From: Anaerolineaceae bacterium
GTDB taxonomy: Bacteria; Chloroflexota; Anaerolineae; Anaerolineales; Anaerolineaceae
Direction: 5' to 3'
DNA: 64,000 nucleotides
Assembly (NCBI GenBank): GCA_030653365.1
Contig: JAURZL010000010.1
Span: 124,001-188,000 of the forward strand
Shown here: one piece after another, positions 35,337-44,168 of the stretch
Position numbering within the stretch: position 1 is the first letter of the stretch
Layout: each line of letters opens with the position of its first letter
The notes under the pieces: model-generated
Databases searched by the model: none
What the model saw: only the letters and a program-made list of their open reading frames with translations
What the model was told of the DNA's origin: nothing
Made by a program: the position numbers and the translations under genes

Positions 35337-36017
35337 TCATCTCGAAAATAGTTTCTTCGCTAATTCTTGTGGTGTCACACCATCAGCATTCGCCAAGCCT
35401 TCATCGAGAATTAATTCTCTCGCCTGCGTAGCCGACCAACCCATGGATTTGTCCAGCCAGTCAGTTGGGACCCAATCCATCACCCGGCGATACCGGTTGA
35501 CCGGCCAACCATAAAATTTTCCTTTAGCGCTGATCTTACGATCGTTGCCATCTATCGTGATGTAATATTCTTGCTGCAGTTGCTGGATGGCATTGTCTAC
35601 CGCACTGACACCCTGATTGCGACTGACACCCAGGCTTTGCCGAATCTGGCTGACATTTCGCGTGCCTTTTTCTTCAAAAAGTTGCCAAAGCTGCCAGGTT
35701 CTTTGGTTGACTGTCCCCATAGCCCAACGTTCTGGCATGGAGAGCATTGGAAGGAAGGCGGCGTAGAAAATTGGGTACATACGCTTGGTAACAAAGCCTT
35801 TATGCCCACCCAGAATACAGCCGTATGCCAGGCGCTTCTCTTCAGCAGCGCGATCTTTCCAGCGCCAGGGATCAGTATCAAGTCCGGTATGCCAGAGATT
35901 TTCTGGTGTCTCGCCACACAGAGACGGCAATCCTGGCAATAGGGGTGAAAGCGCCATAAAGCCGAGCGTCTCAACTCGGTCCAGGAAATCTTCATAGGTC
36001 ATTAACATTTTCGTCAT
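35337..36017 (-). CDS. AlkZ-related winged-helix protein
   Basis: This 226-residue protein resembles short proteins annotated as AlkZ-related: an N-terminal MTYEDFLDRVETLGFMALSP segment, WHTGLDTDPWRWKDR, then a winged-helix-like region (QIRQSLGVSRNQGVSAVDNAIQ) and YGWPVNRY. The first ATG (36017) has GGTGG seven bases upstream, while two further in-frame ATGs follow within 15 bases. Full AlkZ glycosylases open cross-links; whether this truncated relative has any activity is unknown. It starts one base after the stop of the Gfo/Idh/MocA gene and is its operon partner. Confidence 0.6.
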   Translation of the reverse strand: MTKMLMTYEDFLDRVETLGFMALSPLLPGLPSLCGETPENLWHTGLDTDPWRWKDRAAEEKRLAYGCILGGHKGFVTKRMYPIFYAAFLPMLSMPERWAMGTVNQRTWQLWQLFEEKGTRNVSQIRQSLGVSRNQGVSAVDNAIQQLQQEYYITIDGNDRKISAKGKFYGWPVNRYRRVMDWVPTDWLDKSMGWSATQARELILDEGLANADGVTPQELAKKLFSR

Positions 36018-36018
36018 A

Positions 36019-37407
36019 TTACGACCACCAATTCTGTTCAATGAATTTCCCATCCAATCGAGATTCTTCCGCAGCGAATGCCAGCATATGACTTTGCAAC
36101 GCTTCGCGTGTGCCTGTTAATGATTCCTCAAAAGATCCATCCCGAACACTTTTTAAAAATGAGTTTACCAATTGGAAATCACCACCGCCATGGCCTTCTC
36201 CCAATTCAGCACCTGTATCAAATTCCATATGCCAATCGGTGCGATGTTCATCCAGTTTAATCCAGGCCCCACCATTGCCAAATTCAGCCAGCAGACGTCC
36301 ATGCGTACCTTCAATTTTCGTGGAACGATATTCATAATGGGAATGGCCATGCATCGTCAATGTAACGGATGATTGATCATCGAATTGCATCATCACCACC
36401 TGATGATCAACAACATCATTGTCGCAATGATAGACACAGCGGCCATAGGGACCGGTCTTTAGCGCTTCTTCGATCGATTCCGGGGTGGGATTTTGTGTCA
36501 GGATGGTTAATGGCCAGCCTGTGTAATTGGGGATTTGTTTCAGCGTTGGGATGACCCAACTTAGCGCTCGTACCAGAGGTGCGTTCTCTGCATATTGATG
36601 AGATGCCCAGCGGGTAAAACCTTTACTCGTGTCTGCAATACTATTCCAGAATGGTGCCATCTCAAGATAAAGATGAGGGGCATAATGCGGGCAGGTCTGC
36701 GCAGCGGGGCAACCATCCAAGCAACGTTGGGGTGCACCTTCCGGTGCATTTTCAGCTTTGTAGTGAATCAAGGAACCTACAGAAGCCAGCTGTGTGGGTT
36801 GTTGTCCTAGAATCCAGGGTAAGATATCGAGATCATGACAGCATTTCGCCAGGATCATGGGGCTTGACTCAGACTCATTCCGCCAATTCCCACGCACATA
36901 AGAGTGTGCCATGTGCCAGAAGGATACATTCTCACGATGATCCACCTGCACGATCTGACCCAGTACCCCGGACTGCACCAACTCTCGCAGTTTAATAAAA
37001 TGTGGTGTGTAACGCAATACATGGCAAATACGGAGTTGACGTTGGGTTTCCTGACTGACATCCAGCAACAATCGGCATTCGTCCATCTTGTTCGCCATCG
37101 GCTTTTCCAGCAAAACATGATAGCCGGCGCGCATAGCTGCCACGGCTGGTGCGGTGTGTTGCCAATCCTGGGTGCAGATCAGCGCCACCTCTCCCATAGC
37201 AGGTTTTTCCAGCAAAGGCTCCCAGGACTCAAATTGCATTTCCTCGGGTATCTGATGTTGTTCAGCAAAAACTTTCCGGCGAATTTCAATCGGTTCGGCG
37301 ACTGCAACAAATTTCAATTGGTCTGGAAGCGCTAAAGCGTACGGGGCATAACTTTGTGCACCGCGGTTGCCGGCACCAATCAGAATGGCATGTATTGGTT
37401 TGGTCAT
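36019..37407 (-). CDS. Gfo/Idh/MocA-family oxidoreductase
   Basis: This 462-residue dehydrogenase has an N-terminal Rossmann fold (AILIGAGNRGAQSYAPYAL), the conserved LLEKPMANKMDECR motif with the family Lys-Pro and a C-terminal alpha/beta domain. A cysteine-rich insertion CLDGCPAAQTCPHYAP near residue 235 is seen in the larger members of the family. It likely oxidises or reduces a sugar or cyclitol with NAD(P). ATG 37407 follows GGAG with five bases; a longer frame upstream is not coding. It is co-transcribed with the AlkZ-related gene. Confidence 0.85.
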   Translation of the reverse strand: MTKPIHAILIGAGNRGAQSYAPYALALPDQLKFVAVAEPIEIRRKVFAEQHQIPEEMQFESWEPLLEKPAMGEVALICTQDWQHTAPAVAAMRAGYHVLLEKPMANKMDECRLLLDVSQETQRQLRICHVLRYTPHFIKLRELVQSGVLGQIVQVDHRENVSFWHMAHSYVRGNWRNESESSPMILAKCCHDLDILPWILGQQPTQLASVGSLIHYKAENAPEGAPQRCLDGCPAAQTCPHYAPHLYLEMAPFWNSIADTSKGFTRWASHQYAENAPLVRALSWVIPTLKQIPNYTGWPLTILTQNPTPESIEEALKTGPYGRCVYHCDNDVVDHQVVMMQFDDQSSVTLTMHGHSHYEYRSTKIEGTHGRLLAEFGNGGAWIKLDEHRTDWHMEFDTGAELGEGHGGGDFQLVNSFLKSVRDGSFEESLTGTREALQSHMLAFAAEESRLDGKFIEQNWWS

Positions 37408-37569
37408 AGGAACTCCAAGCTTGGTGATTTCAGTACGGATACTACCATTAAACCATAAATGCACAAATGCGATTGAATTATGAGTCGTCATTTTTCTATG
37501 AATGCTGATGATATATATTTTTTTAAAGCTGAAAGATAAAAGGGGCACGGGGGAAAATTACCACATTAA

Positions 37570-37768
37570 AGGTGCGCTGCACTTGTGGAGAAAAAGTTTA
37601 CACCGAATGGCGTATTGCGACCAAGAATCCGGAATCCAAAAGTGCGTTGCACCTCTTCTGATGCCACCAAAGGATTAGTTACAAGGTGCTCTACTTCTGG
37701 TTTTGTGTTAATCTATCTCTTTTTCCCGGATGTTTGATTGTTGGTTCATCTCCAAGTGCAATGCACCA
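37570..37768. repeat. Three copies of a 15-bp GTGC-N3-GCAC element
   Basis: AGGTGCGCTGCACTT (37570-37584), AAGTGCGTTGCACCT (37640-37654) and AAGTGCAATGCACCA (37754-37768) share a GTGC-N3-GCAC core with related flanks. The first is in inverted orientation to the other two. Spacing is 70 and 114 bp. They may be operator sites or a dispersed genomic repeat. Confidence 0.55.
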
Positions 37769-37861
37769 TCGATATAAGGTTTGCTTCTATTGGAGATGAA
37801 ATCGAATTTGATCATTTTTTCTGATACTTTTTCGAGACCCGATCTTAATATAGTTGTGCAA

Positions 37862-37897
37862 TAAAAAAAGTGACTGACCCTTGTCGGTCAGCCACCA
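37862..37897 (-). terminator. Intrinsic terminator of the dehydrogenase operon
   Basis: Read on the minus strand, GTGGCTGACC and GGTCAGTCAC form a 10-bp stem with one mismatch and a 6-base loop, followed directly by seven T residues. It lies about 80 bp after the stop of the CBS-ACT gene, the last gene of the operon that begins at 44168. Confidence 0.8.
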
Positions 37898-37937
37898 CCA
37901 AAATTTCTTACATGCTTATTATTGTGTTTTAATTAAA

Positions 37938-37979
37938 TCCTAAACCCTAATTTCTAACACCTAAATCCTAACCACTACA
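37938..37979. repeat. Degenerate CCTAA heptamer array
   Basis: Six consecutive 7-base units read TCCTAAA, CCCTAAT, TTCTAAC, ACCTAAA, TCCTAAC and CACTACA. The core nCTAA is kept in the first five. The array runs into the last codons and stop of the CBS-ACT gene and resembles eukaryotic telomere repeats in sequence, although here it is clearly a 3'-UTR microsatellite or binding-site array. Confidence 0.65.
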
Positions 37980-38622
37980 CCTTGATTTCTCGAAAGTCTC
38001 TAATCTCATTAACAAATGGCATCAACGCTTTTCTCAATGCTTCTTCAGAAATCTGATCAACCTTAATGGTCAATTCACCACCTTCAATATCCATTCCCGC
38101 ATAGGTAGTCAAAGCTATGATATTGCCGCCAGCTTCATCAATAGCCTGTGTGAGTTTATGGAGCAAACCAGGTTCATTCTTTACCATCACAACCACACGC
38201 CATCCCGGACTACGGCCACCCAGCATTTCCAAAAAGACCCGGAAGATATCCGTTTGGGTAATAATCCCAACCACTTCCTCACCGCGCATCACCGGAATAC
38301 CGCCAATGCGTTGATCCGCCATGATCAGAGCTGCTTCTTCCAAAGGCGTGTCTTCTGCTACAGTAACCACTTCTTTGGTCATTACCCGTTCAACCGTAAT
38401 CTTGCTTAACAAATAATTAATTTCCCAGACGGATAAGGAAGTAGCTTCTGATGGAGAAGCATTTAACAAATCGTCTTCCGAAACGATGCCAACCAGCTTA
38501 TCTTTCTTCATAACCGGATATCGGCTGACACGTTCTTTGCGCATTTGTGCCAGGGCGTCCTGAATAGGCATTTCAGGGGTAACAAATAAAACCGGACTAG
38601 TCATTCTTTCACCAACCAGCAT
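37975..38622 (-). CDS. CBS-pair plus ACT domain protein, AcuB-like
   Basis: The protein has 215 residues. Two CBS domains (residues about 1-65 and 75-130, with MTSPVLFVTPEMPIQDAL and VMTKEVVTVAEDTPLEEA) are followed by a C-terminal ACT domain (WRVVVMVKNEPGLLHKLTQAID). This order and length match AcuB of Bacillus, an acetoin-utilisation protein of regulatory nature. CBS domains probably sense adenylates. ATG 38622 follows GGAG. It is the last gene of the operon with E1 and E2 subunits, which supports an acetoin link. Confidence 0.82.
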   Translation of the reverse strand: MLVGERMTSPVLFVTPEMPIQDALAQMRKERVSRYPVMKKDKLVGIVSEDDLLNASPSEATSLSVWEINYLLSKITVERVMTKEVVTVAEDTPLEEAALIMADQRIGGIPVMRGEEVVGIITQTDIFRVFLEMLGGRSPGWRVVVMVKNEPGLLHKLTQAIDEAGGNIIALTTYAGMDIEGGELTIKVDQISEEALRKALMPFVNEIRDFREIKV

Positions 38623-38759
38623 AATAACTCTCCTTTTCAACCTTTTTAATTATTGTACACCGAAGTAGACGATTTTCTCATTCACGATTGTATAGAGTGT
38701 AGAAAAACAATCGATGAATCAATGGAAAATCCATCAATTGTTTCTAATTCAGAAATTTT

Positions 38760-39962
38760 TCAATCTAAAGCATTTGCTATGGATTGAATGGTTTGCAGGA
38801 ATTTCGCAGCCGGAACCCCATTTATAATCCGATGGTCGTGGGTGAGACTCAAATTAAAAACGCGTTTTACAAAAATACCTCTATCAACAATACTGGCAAT
38901 TTCCTGTAAGGCACCTATTCCTAAAATGCCACTTTCTCCCGGATTCAGGATTGGGGTGAAATATTTAATGCCGTAGGATCCCAGATTTGTAATAGTAAAC
39001 GTCCCATGCGAAATATCCACATTTTTCAATGTATGATTTTTTGCCTTACGGATCAACTCCTTTAATTCATCTGAAATCTCAGCGATACTCTTTCGATTTG
39101 CATGTTTAATATTGGGTACCACCAGGCCGTCATCCACATCGATAGCCACGCCAACATGGATCTCCGAATCAGTCACCAACTGGTTATCCTGAAGCGATGT
39201 TCGCATGATTGGATGTGTTTTCAGTGCTTGTGCAACGATTTTGATAAAAATGGCGGTGTATGTCGGGGTATTTGTAGTTTGTTCAAAATCACTTTTTAGT
39301 TTTTGATAATATCGAACCAGATTGGTGGCATCCAGATCCATCGTAAGTGTAGTTTGGGCAGTCGATCGGAGGCTATTTTCCATCGCATTTGCAATTGCCA
39401 GCTCCATTTGACTGAGTTTTCGATGTGAATTTGAAGTAAAAGCTTGCTTGACAATGGAAGCAGGACGGGTAGTTTCTTCGTTATATGCCCGTCGAATATC
39501 TTCGCGGGTGATCATACCCATTCGACCTGTTCCGACCACGGTTGAAGGATCAACACCAAGCTCATCTGCCAATTCCTGCGCTTTGGGTGTTACAACACCG
39601 CCAGGATGACCTTGTTTGGTTGGCGATGGAACAATATTAGCACTGTAACCATCATCATCTGCAACTTGATTTAGAGCAGGTTGCTGTTCCGGTTCTTTGG
39701 AAGTTTCAAAATCAATGACCTCCCCTGGTTCTCCAATAATTATAATCGGTTGACCACACGCAATCGCCACGCCTTCTTCTGCGATAATTTTTAAGATGAC
39801 TCCATCTTCTTCAGCTAATAATTCATTGGACAATTTCTCAATTTCAATCTCACCTAACACATCGCCTTTGGATACAGTCTCTCCTTCTTTAACTGCCCAA
39901 GTAGAGACAATCCCCTCCTCCATGGTGGCTCCGAAGCGCGGCATTACGACGATAGTTGCCAT
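38760..39962 (-). CDS. Dihydrolipoamide acyltransferase (E2) of a 2-oxoacid/acetoin dehydrogenase complex
   Basis: This 400-residue protein has an N-terminal lipoyl domain with the lipoylated Lys K43 (EIEIEKLSNEL), a flexible linker, a peripheral subunit-binding domain (TPKAQELADELGVDPSTVVGTG) near residue 125 and a C-terminal catalytic trimer domain. The active-site HxxxDG motif reads HRIING, with catalytic H377 kept but Asp replaced by Asn. The E3 lipoamide dehydrogenase is not encoded nearby. It follows E1 beta by 16 bp. Acetoin-type or pyruvate-type substrate is undecided from this subunit alone. Confidence 0.88.
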   Translation of the reverse strand: MATIVVMPRFGATMEEGIVSTWAVKEGETVSKGDVLGEIEIEKLSNELLAEEDGVILKIIAEEGVAIACGQPIIIIGEPGEVIDFETSKEPEQQPALNQVADDDGYSANIVPSPTKQGHPGGVVTPKAQELADELGVDPSTVVGTGRMGMITREDIRRAYNEETTRPASIVKQAFTSNSHRKLSQMELAIANAMENSLRSTAQTTLTMDLDATNLVRYYQKLKSDFEQTTNTPTYTAIFIKIVAQALKTHPIMRTSLQDNQLVTDSEIHVGVAIDVDDGLVVPNIKHANRKSIAEISDELKELIRKAKNHTLKNVDISHGTFTITNLGSYGIKYFTPILNPGESGILGIGALQEIASIVDRGIFVKRVFNLSLTHDHRIINGVPAAKFLQTIQSIANALD

Positions 39963-39978
39963 TCTTTCTCCTTATTAA

Positions 39979-40956
39979 CTAAAAGCTCATCACTTGATTG
40001 CAGGCGGTTATCACATCTTCATAATGAGGCAGCACATAATCTTCCAATACGGGTGCAAATGGCACCGGGGTATCAAGTGAGGTAACCCGTTTAATGGGTG
40101 CCTTTAGATATTCAAAAATCTCTTCGTTAATCATGGAACCAATTTCCGCTGCATACCCCATAAATTTCGGACCTTCCTGTATCAACACCAATCGTCCGGT
40201 TTTTGCAACCGAGTTGATAATCGTTTCTTTATCGAGCGGGAATAAGGTGAGTGGATTAATAATTTCACAATCAATCCCTTTTTCAGCCAATTCCTGACTG
40301 GCTCGGGTCGCAAATTCAACCATGGACATGGCTGCCACGATGGTGATATCTGAACCTTCCCTGACGACACTGGCTTTGTATAATGGCAGACTATACAATT
40401 CTTCCGGGACCTCACCTTTTTTGTTGTAAAGTCCTTTGTGCTCCAGAAAAATAACCGGGTTATTGCTGCGAATAGCAGAGACCAACAAGCCTTTTGCTTC
40501 ATACGCATTGGCAGGCGCTACTACCACCAACCCGGGAATATTCATCATCCAGGGTTCAATACATTGCGAATGATGATAGGCACACCGGATTCCACCGCCG
40601 GTCACTGCGCGGATAACAAGTTGGGCAGTTGCCTTTCCTTCAAACATATAGCATAATTTCGCTGCATTATTAACAATCTGGTCATAGCAGACCCCAATGA
40701 AATCAGCAAACATTAATTCAGCCACCGGACGCAACCCACATAAGGCTGCCCCGCAGGCCAACCCAACAAAACCAGCTTCGGATAATGGTGTATCAAATGC
40801 CCGATCCGGCCACTTTTCCCAAATTCCGGATGTGATTCCGAAATCACCGCCCATTTTGGCAACATCTTCCCCGATGATGAAGACTTTTTCATCGCGATCC
40901 ATTTCCTGGATTAAAGCTTCATTGATGGCTTTAGCAAAAGAGATTTTTCGGCTCAT
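39979..40956 (-). CDS. Thiamine-dependent dehydrogenase E1 component, beta subunit (AcoB/PdhB-like)
   Basis: This 325-residue transketolase-like beta subunit has the conserved EDVAKMGGDFGIT, DTPLSEAGFVGLACGAALCGLRPV and PVIFLEHKGLYN segments and a C-terminal transketolase domain (GYAAEIGSMINEEIFEYL, PVPFAPVLEDYVLP). The subunit joins E1 alpha to form the thiamine-diphosphate site and contacts the E2 binding domain. It overlaps the E1 alpha gene by 4 bp. The family includes pyruvate, branched-chain and acetoin dehydrogenases. Confidence 0.9.
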   Translation of the reverse strand: MSRKISFAKAINEALIQEMDRDEKVFIIGEDVAKMGGDFGITSGIWEKWPDRAFDTPLSEAGFVGLACGAALCGLRPVAELMFADFIGVCYDQIVNNAAKLCYMFEGKATAQLVIRAVTGGGIRCAYHHSQCIEPWMMNIPGLVVVAPANAYEAKGLLVSAIRSNNPVIFLEHKGLYNKKGEVPEELYSLPLYKASVVREGSDITIVAAMSMVEFATRASQELAEKGIDCEIINPLTLFPLDKETIINSVAKTGRLVLIQEGPKFMGYAAEIGSMINEEIFEYLKAPIKRVTSLDTPVPFAPVLEDYVLPHYEDVITACNQVMSF

Positions 40957-41945
40957 TTTCTTCCCTCCACCTGAACATCATCGGCATAAACGTGGAGAAT
41001 CGAATCTTCCGGAACGGGGACAGGACTTTCCAACGAAAATTGCAAATATGCTTCGATTTCCTCTTCTACTTCCTGATGGATATCATGAATAACTTTCTCT
41101 GCCACAGCGTGGGTCTCGATTAATTTTTGTCTGGCTAATTTCAGCGGGCACCTTTCCTTCCACTTTTCCAGTTCTCCATCGGGGCGATAAGCAGCAGGAT
41201 CACCAGAAAAATGCCCCTGCCAGCGGTAGGTCATATATTCAATCAGGGTTGGCCCCTCGCCTTTACGCGCTCTTTCAATCGCCCTGTTGGTGGCTTCGAT
41301 TACGACCTCTATGTCATTTCCATCAACCGTTTCACCCGGTACACCATAGCCTTTTGACCAATCAGAAAGCTTCTCCTGAGGATGAGAATCGGTATAGAAT
41401 GTGGAAATGGCGTATTGATTGTTAATTAATGCATAAATCACGGGTAATTTCCAGGTCGCTGCCAGATTCATACTCTCATGACAGGTGCCTTCCCCTAAGG
41501 TGCCATCACCCATGAAAACGACTGTTACATCATCAGTTTTGTTATACACGGATGCAAAAGCAGTACCCAGGCAGGTCACCACAGTCGATCCCTGGATACC
41601 ATTGAAGCCCATATTTCGGACGGATAAATCATTGATGTGCATGGAACCACCACGGCCGCCATTGATGCCAGTTTTTTTGCCAAAAATTTCAGCCATTATT
41701 CGTTTTCTTTCTTCCGGGAAACTGGAAAGGACGATGGCACCATGGCCGCGATGATCCGGAAATTTATAATCCGTTACTTTCAGGGCATCGATGACACCAG
41801 CCTGGGCAGCTTCCTGCCCGATGCTCAGGTGAATAAATCCAGGAATGGTACCATTTATTGAATACTTCTCAACCACTTCCTCAAACCTTCGGATGAGCAC
41901 CATATCTCTGTACACTTTTAGCAAATGTTCTTTAGTTAAGGCCAT
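40953..41945 (-). CDS. Thiamine-dependent dehydrogenase E1 component, alpha subunit (AcoA/PdhA-like)
   Basis: This 330-residue alpha subunit has the thiamine-diphosphate motif GDGTLGEGTCHESMNLAATWKLPVIYALINNQYA (GDG followed by NN about 28 residues later), GGRGGSMHI and the phosphorylation-loop-like YRWQGHFSGDP. The GRGGSMHI-type phrase and short length are shared by acetoin dehydrogenase and bacterial pyruvate dehydrogenase alpha chains. GGAGG lies before the ATG. The presence of an AcuB-like gene in the operon favours acetoin cleavage. Confidence 0.9.
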   Translation of the reverse strand: MALTKEHLLKVYRDMVLIRRFEEVVEKYSINGTIPGFIHLSIGQEAAQAGVIDALKVTDYKFPDHRGHGAIVLSSFPEERKRIMAEIFGKKTGINGGRGGSMHINDLSVRNMGFNGIQGSTVVTCLGTAFASVYNKTDDVTVVFMGDGTLGEGTCHESMNLAATWKLPVIYALINNQYAISTFYTDSHPQEKLSDWSKGYGVPGETVDGNDIEVVIEATNRAIERARKGEGPTLIEYMTYRWQGHFSGDPAAYRPDGELEKWKERCPLKLARQKLIETHAVAEKVIHDIHQEVEEEIEAYLQFSLESPVPVPEDSILHVYADDVQVEGRK

Positions 41946-42000
41946 TCAACCTCCTTGATTTTAAGTTCGGTAATCAACAATAAATAATGACTGCCCTCTC

Positions 42001-42774
42001 TCAAAAGAAAACCAATCCACCATCAATATTGATTGATTGTCCATTGATGAACCCCGCTTCCTCCGATGCCAGGAAGGCCACCAGAGCAGCCACATCTTCG
42101 GGTTTGCCAAAACGAGCAACGGGGATGGTCTTGAGGATGCTGTCGCACCATTCTGCCAGTGTGACACCGTTAATATCAGCCAGATGTTGATAGGTATTGC
42201 GCAGCATCTCCGTTTCAATCGGTCCCGGGCAGATGGCGTTGGCCGTGATGCCACGCCCCCCTAATTCCACCGCCAGGGCACGCGTCAATCCCAATACGGC
42301 GGCTTTGGTTGAACAATAAGCGATTTCTTCAGAATAAGCCATCTTCCCTGCCATGGAAGAGAGATTAATAAAGCGGCCCCATTGATTTTTTTCCATGATC
42401 GGAATGACAGCCTGTGAACACAGGAACATAGCTTTGTAATTAATATCACTGACCCGATCCCATAATTCTTCGCTGACATCCACCGTGGCAGTGTTATCAA
42501 AAATCCCGGCATTATTCACCCAGATATCGATCCGATCCCAGCATTCATACACATCCTGAACAACCTGGTGGATCTGGTTCTTGTCCCTCACATCCAGGAA
42601 ATATCCCTGCGCTTCAGAACCTTTCTGCAGGCAGCGTTTCACCGTAGTGTCGGTATTCTGAATATCCATGACAGCAATTTTCGCCCCTTCGCTTGCCAAT
42701 CGGACACAAATTTCCTGACCAATTCCCTGGGCAGCACCAGTCACACAGGCTACTTTTCCTTTTAATCCTTTCAT
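42001..42774 (-). CDS. Short-chain dehydrogenase/reductase (SDR)
   Basis: This 257-residue classical SDR has the cofactor motif TGAAQGIG near residue 12, NNAG, and the catalytic Ser (INLSSMAG), Tyr and Lys in YCSTK. NAD is suggested by the Asp at the end of beta 2 (VMDIQ). The overall sequence resembles acetoin/butanediol or 3-oxoacyl reductases. It overlaps the amidohydrolase gene by 4 bp and precedes E1 alpha by 55 bp. In an acetoin operon it could interconvert butanediol or diacetyl with acetoin. That assignment is an inference from context. Confidence 0.85.
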   Translation of the reverse strand: MKGLKGKVACVTGAAQGIGQEICVRLASEGAKIAVMDIQNTDTTVKRCLQKGSEAQGYFLDVRDKNQIHQVVQDVYECWDRIDIWVNNAGIFDNTATVDVSEELWDRVSDINYKAMFLCSQAVIPIMEKNQWGRFINLSSMAGKMAYSEEIAYCSTKAAVLGLTRALAVELGGRGITANAICPGPIETEMLRNTYQHLADINGVTLAEWCDSILKTIPVARFGKPEDVAALVAFLASEEAGFINGQSINIDGGLVFF

Positions 42775-44168
42775 GCTTGGTTTCCTTTCCAGGAGCGTTT
42801 GACTTTTGAATTAGAACCACAGCGATCAGCCAACGCCAGGCTCATTTCCTGACATTTTCGCAGAATTTCAGGTTCATCCAGATGCTGGATCACTTTGTCC
42901 TGCATCAGAATGACACCATTTGCGATCGTCATCTCAACATTTTCCTGACCACAGGAATACACCAGCGTGGCGACCGGATCGTGAATCGGCACCACCTTGG
43001 CAGAATTGGCTGCGATCACAAACAGATCCGCCTGTTTCCCTACCTCCAAAGAACCAATCTGATCTTCCAATCCAAGGATTTTCGCCCCGCCCAGAGTTGC
43101 CCAGTCGAGAATTTGTTGTGCATTGACAACAGATGCATTCTTTGCTGCCACTTTTTGTAATAAGGCAGCCACTTTCATCGTCTCGATCATATCCTGAGAA
43201 TTATTACTACCAGCCCCATCCACGCCCAGACCAATCCGTAAACCAACTGCCTGCATCTTCATCATTTGTGGGATCCCATTGCCCAGATACATATTGCTGA
43301 CCGGATTGTAGGAAACCTTGACATTGTATTTTCTAAATAATTCAATGTCTTCATCATCCAGGGTCACGCAGTGGATCGCCAGCAATTCCGGTCGCAGGAA
43401 TCCGATTTTTTCGAGATATGGCACCGAGTTCATCCCGAACCGATCCAGACTGCAATGGTTATCGACCCAATTTTCTCCAATGTGCATCACCATGGGTGTT
43501 CCGGTACGTTTGGAAAAAGCCAACGCTTTATCCAGCCCTTCTCCTGAGACGGTCCAGGGAGCTCCAATCGCAACCCAGACAGCCAGACGATCGGTTGGTG
43601 GATATTTCGCAATCAATTGTTCATATTGATCAATGAACCAATCAGTCGGTCGCATTAGATAATCCGGAATACCATATTGCAGGCCGTAATCGGAAATGAT
43701 GCTGGTGTAAATGCTTCGAAGGCCACTGTCCACCAGAGCATGGATATTTTCATCATGCAAACCAAAGGTATAAGCCATATAATTCATATCAATAACAGAT
43801 GTAACCCCGCTGTGGATCAATTCAAGACAACCTGTTAAACAAACGGTATAAATATCTTCCGGTGTTTGCTGGGCTGCTGTAGGTGCCGTAACCACCGTTA
43901 CCCAATCTTGCACAGCCATGTCTTCCCCAAGACCTTTGGTGGCAACCTGGAAGAGATGATCATGCGTATTGATCAGTCCCGGAAAGACTATTTTTCCGCG
44001 CAGGTCGATTGTTTTTTCGGCGGCAAATTGAGCATCAATTTGGTTGGAAGGACCGATCGCTACAATCCGGTTACCGGAAATAACAATCGAACTTTCTGGA
44101 AGAATACTGCGTTTTTCATCCTGAGTCACAATTAATGCATTCGACAATAATAGATCAACTTTTTTCAT
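42771..44168 (-). CDS. Amidohydrolase-family deaminase/hydrolase (SsnA/TrzA-like)
   Basis: This 465-residue metal-dependent hydrolase has the first metal motif LINTHDHLFQ (HxH), VMHIGENWVDNH with a metal His, AIHCVTLDDED with the second His, and GLGVDGAGSNNSQDM with the catalytic Asp. It is of the cytosine deaminase, chlorohydrolase and guanine deaminase branch (subtype III). A preference cannot be read. Its place at the head of an acetoin-type operon is odd, because members of this branch act on N-heterocycles or amidines. Confidence 0.85.
   Translation of the reverse strand: MKKVDLLLSNALIVTQDEKRSILPESSIVISGNRIVAIGPSNQIDAQFAAEKTIDLRGKIVFPGLINTHDHLFQVATKGLGEDMAVQDWVTVVTAPTAAQQTPEDIYTVCLTGCLELIHSGVTSVIDMNYMAYTFGLHDENIHALVDSGLRSIYTSIISDYGLQYGIPDYLMRPTDWFIDQYEQLIAKYPPTDRLAVWVAIGAPWTVSGEGLDKALAFSKRTGTPMVMHIGENWVDNHCSLDRFGMNSVPYLEKIGFLRPELLAIHCVTLDDEDIELFRKYNVKVSYNPVSNMYLGNGIPQMMKMQAVGLRIGLGVDGAGSNNSQDMIETMKVAALLQKVAAKNASVVNAQQILDWATLGGAKILGLEDQIGSLEVGKQADLFVIAANSAKVVPIHDPVATLVYSCGQENVEMTIANGVILMQDKVIQHLDEPEILRKCQEMSLALADRCGSNSKVKRSWKGNQA

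Larger units (their letters stand above)
37408..37974. other. Gene-free stretch with short repeats and an operon terminator
   Basis: No convincing coding frame lies in these 567 bp. They hold the promoter region of the Gfo/Idh/MocA gene, three copies of a GTGC-N3-GCAC palindrome (37570-37768), an intrinsic terminator for the minus-strand operon ending at 37975 and an array of TCCTAAA-like heptamers touching that operon's last codon. Details are in the separate entries. Confidence 0.6.

Noticed and set aside
36855-37335. Frames on both strands within the Gfo/Idh/MocA gene
   Set aside because: They overlap a well-conserved dehydrogenase and show no motif.
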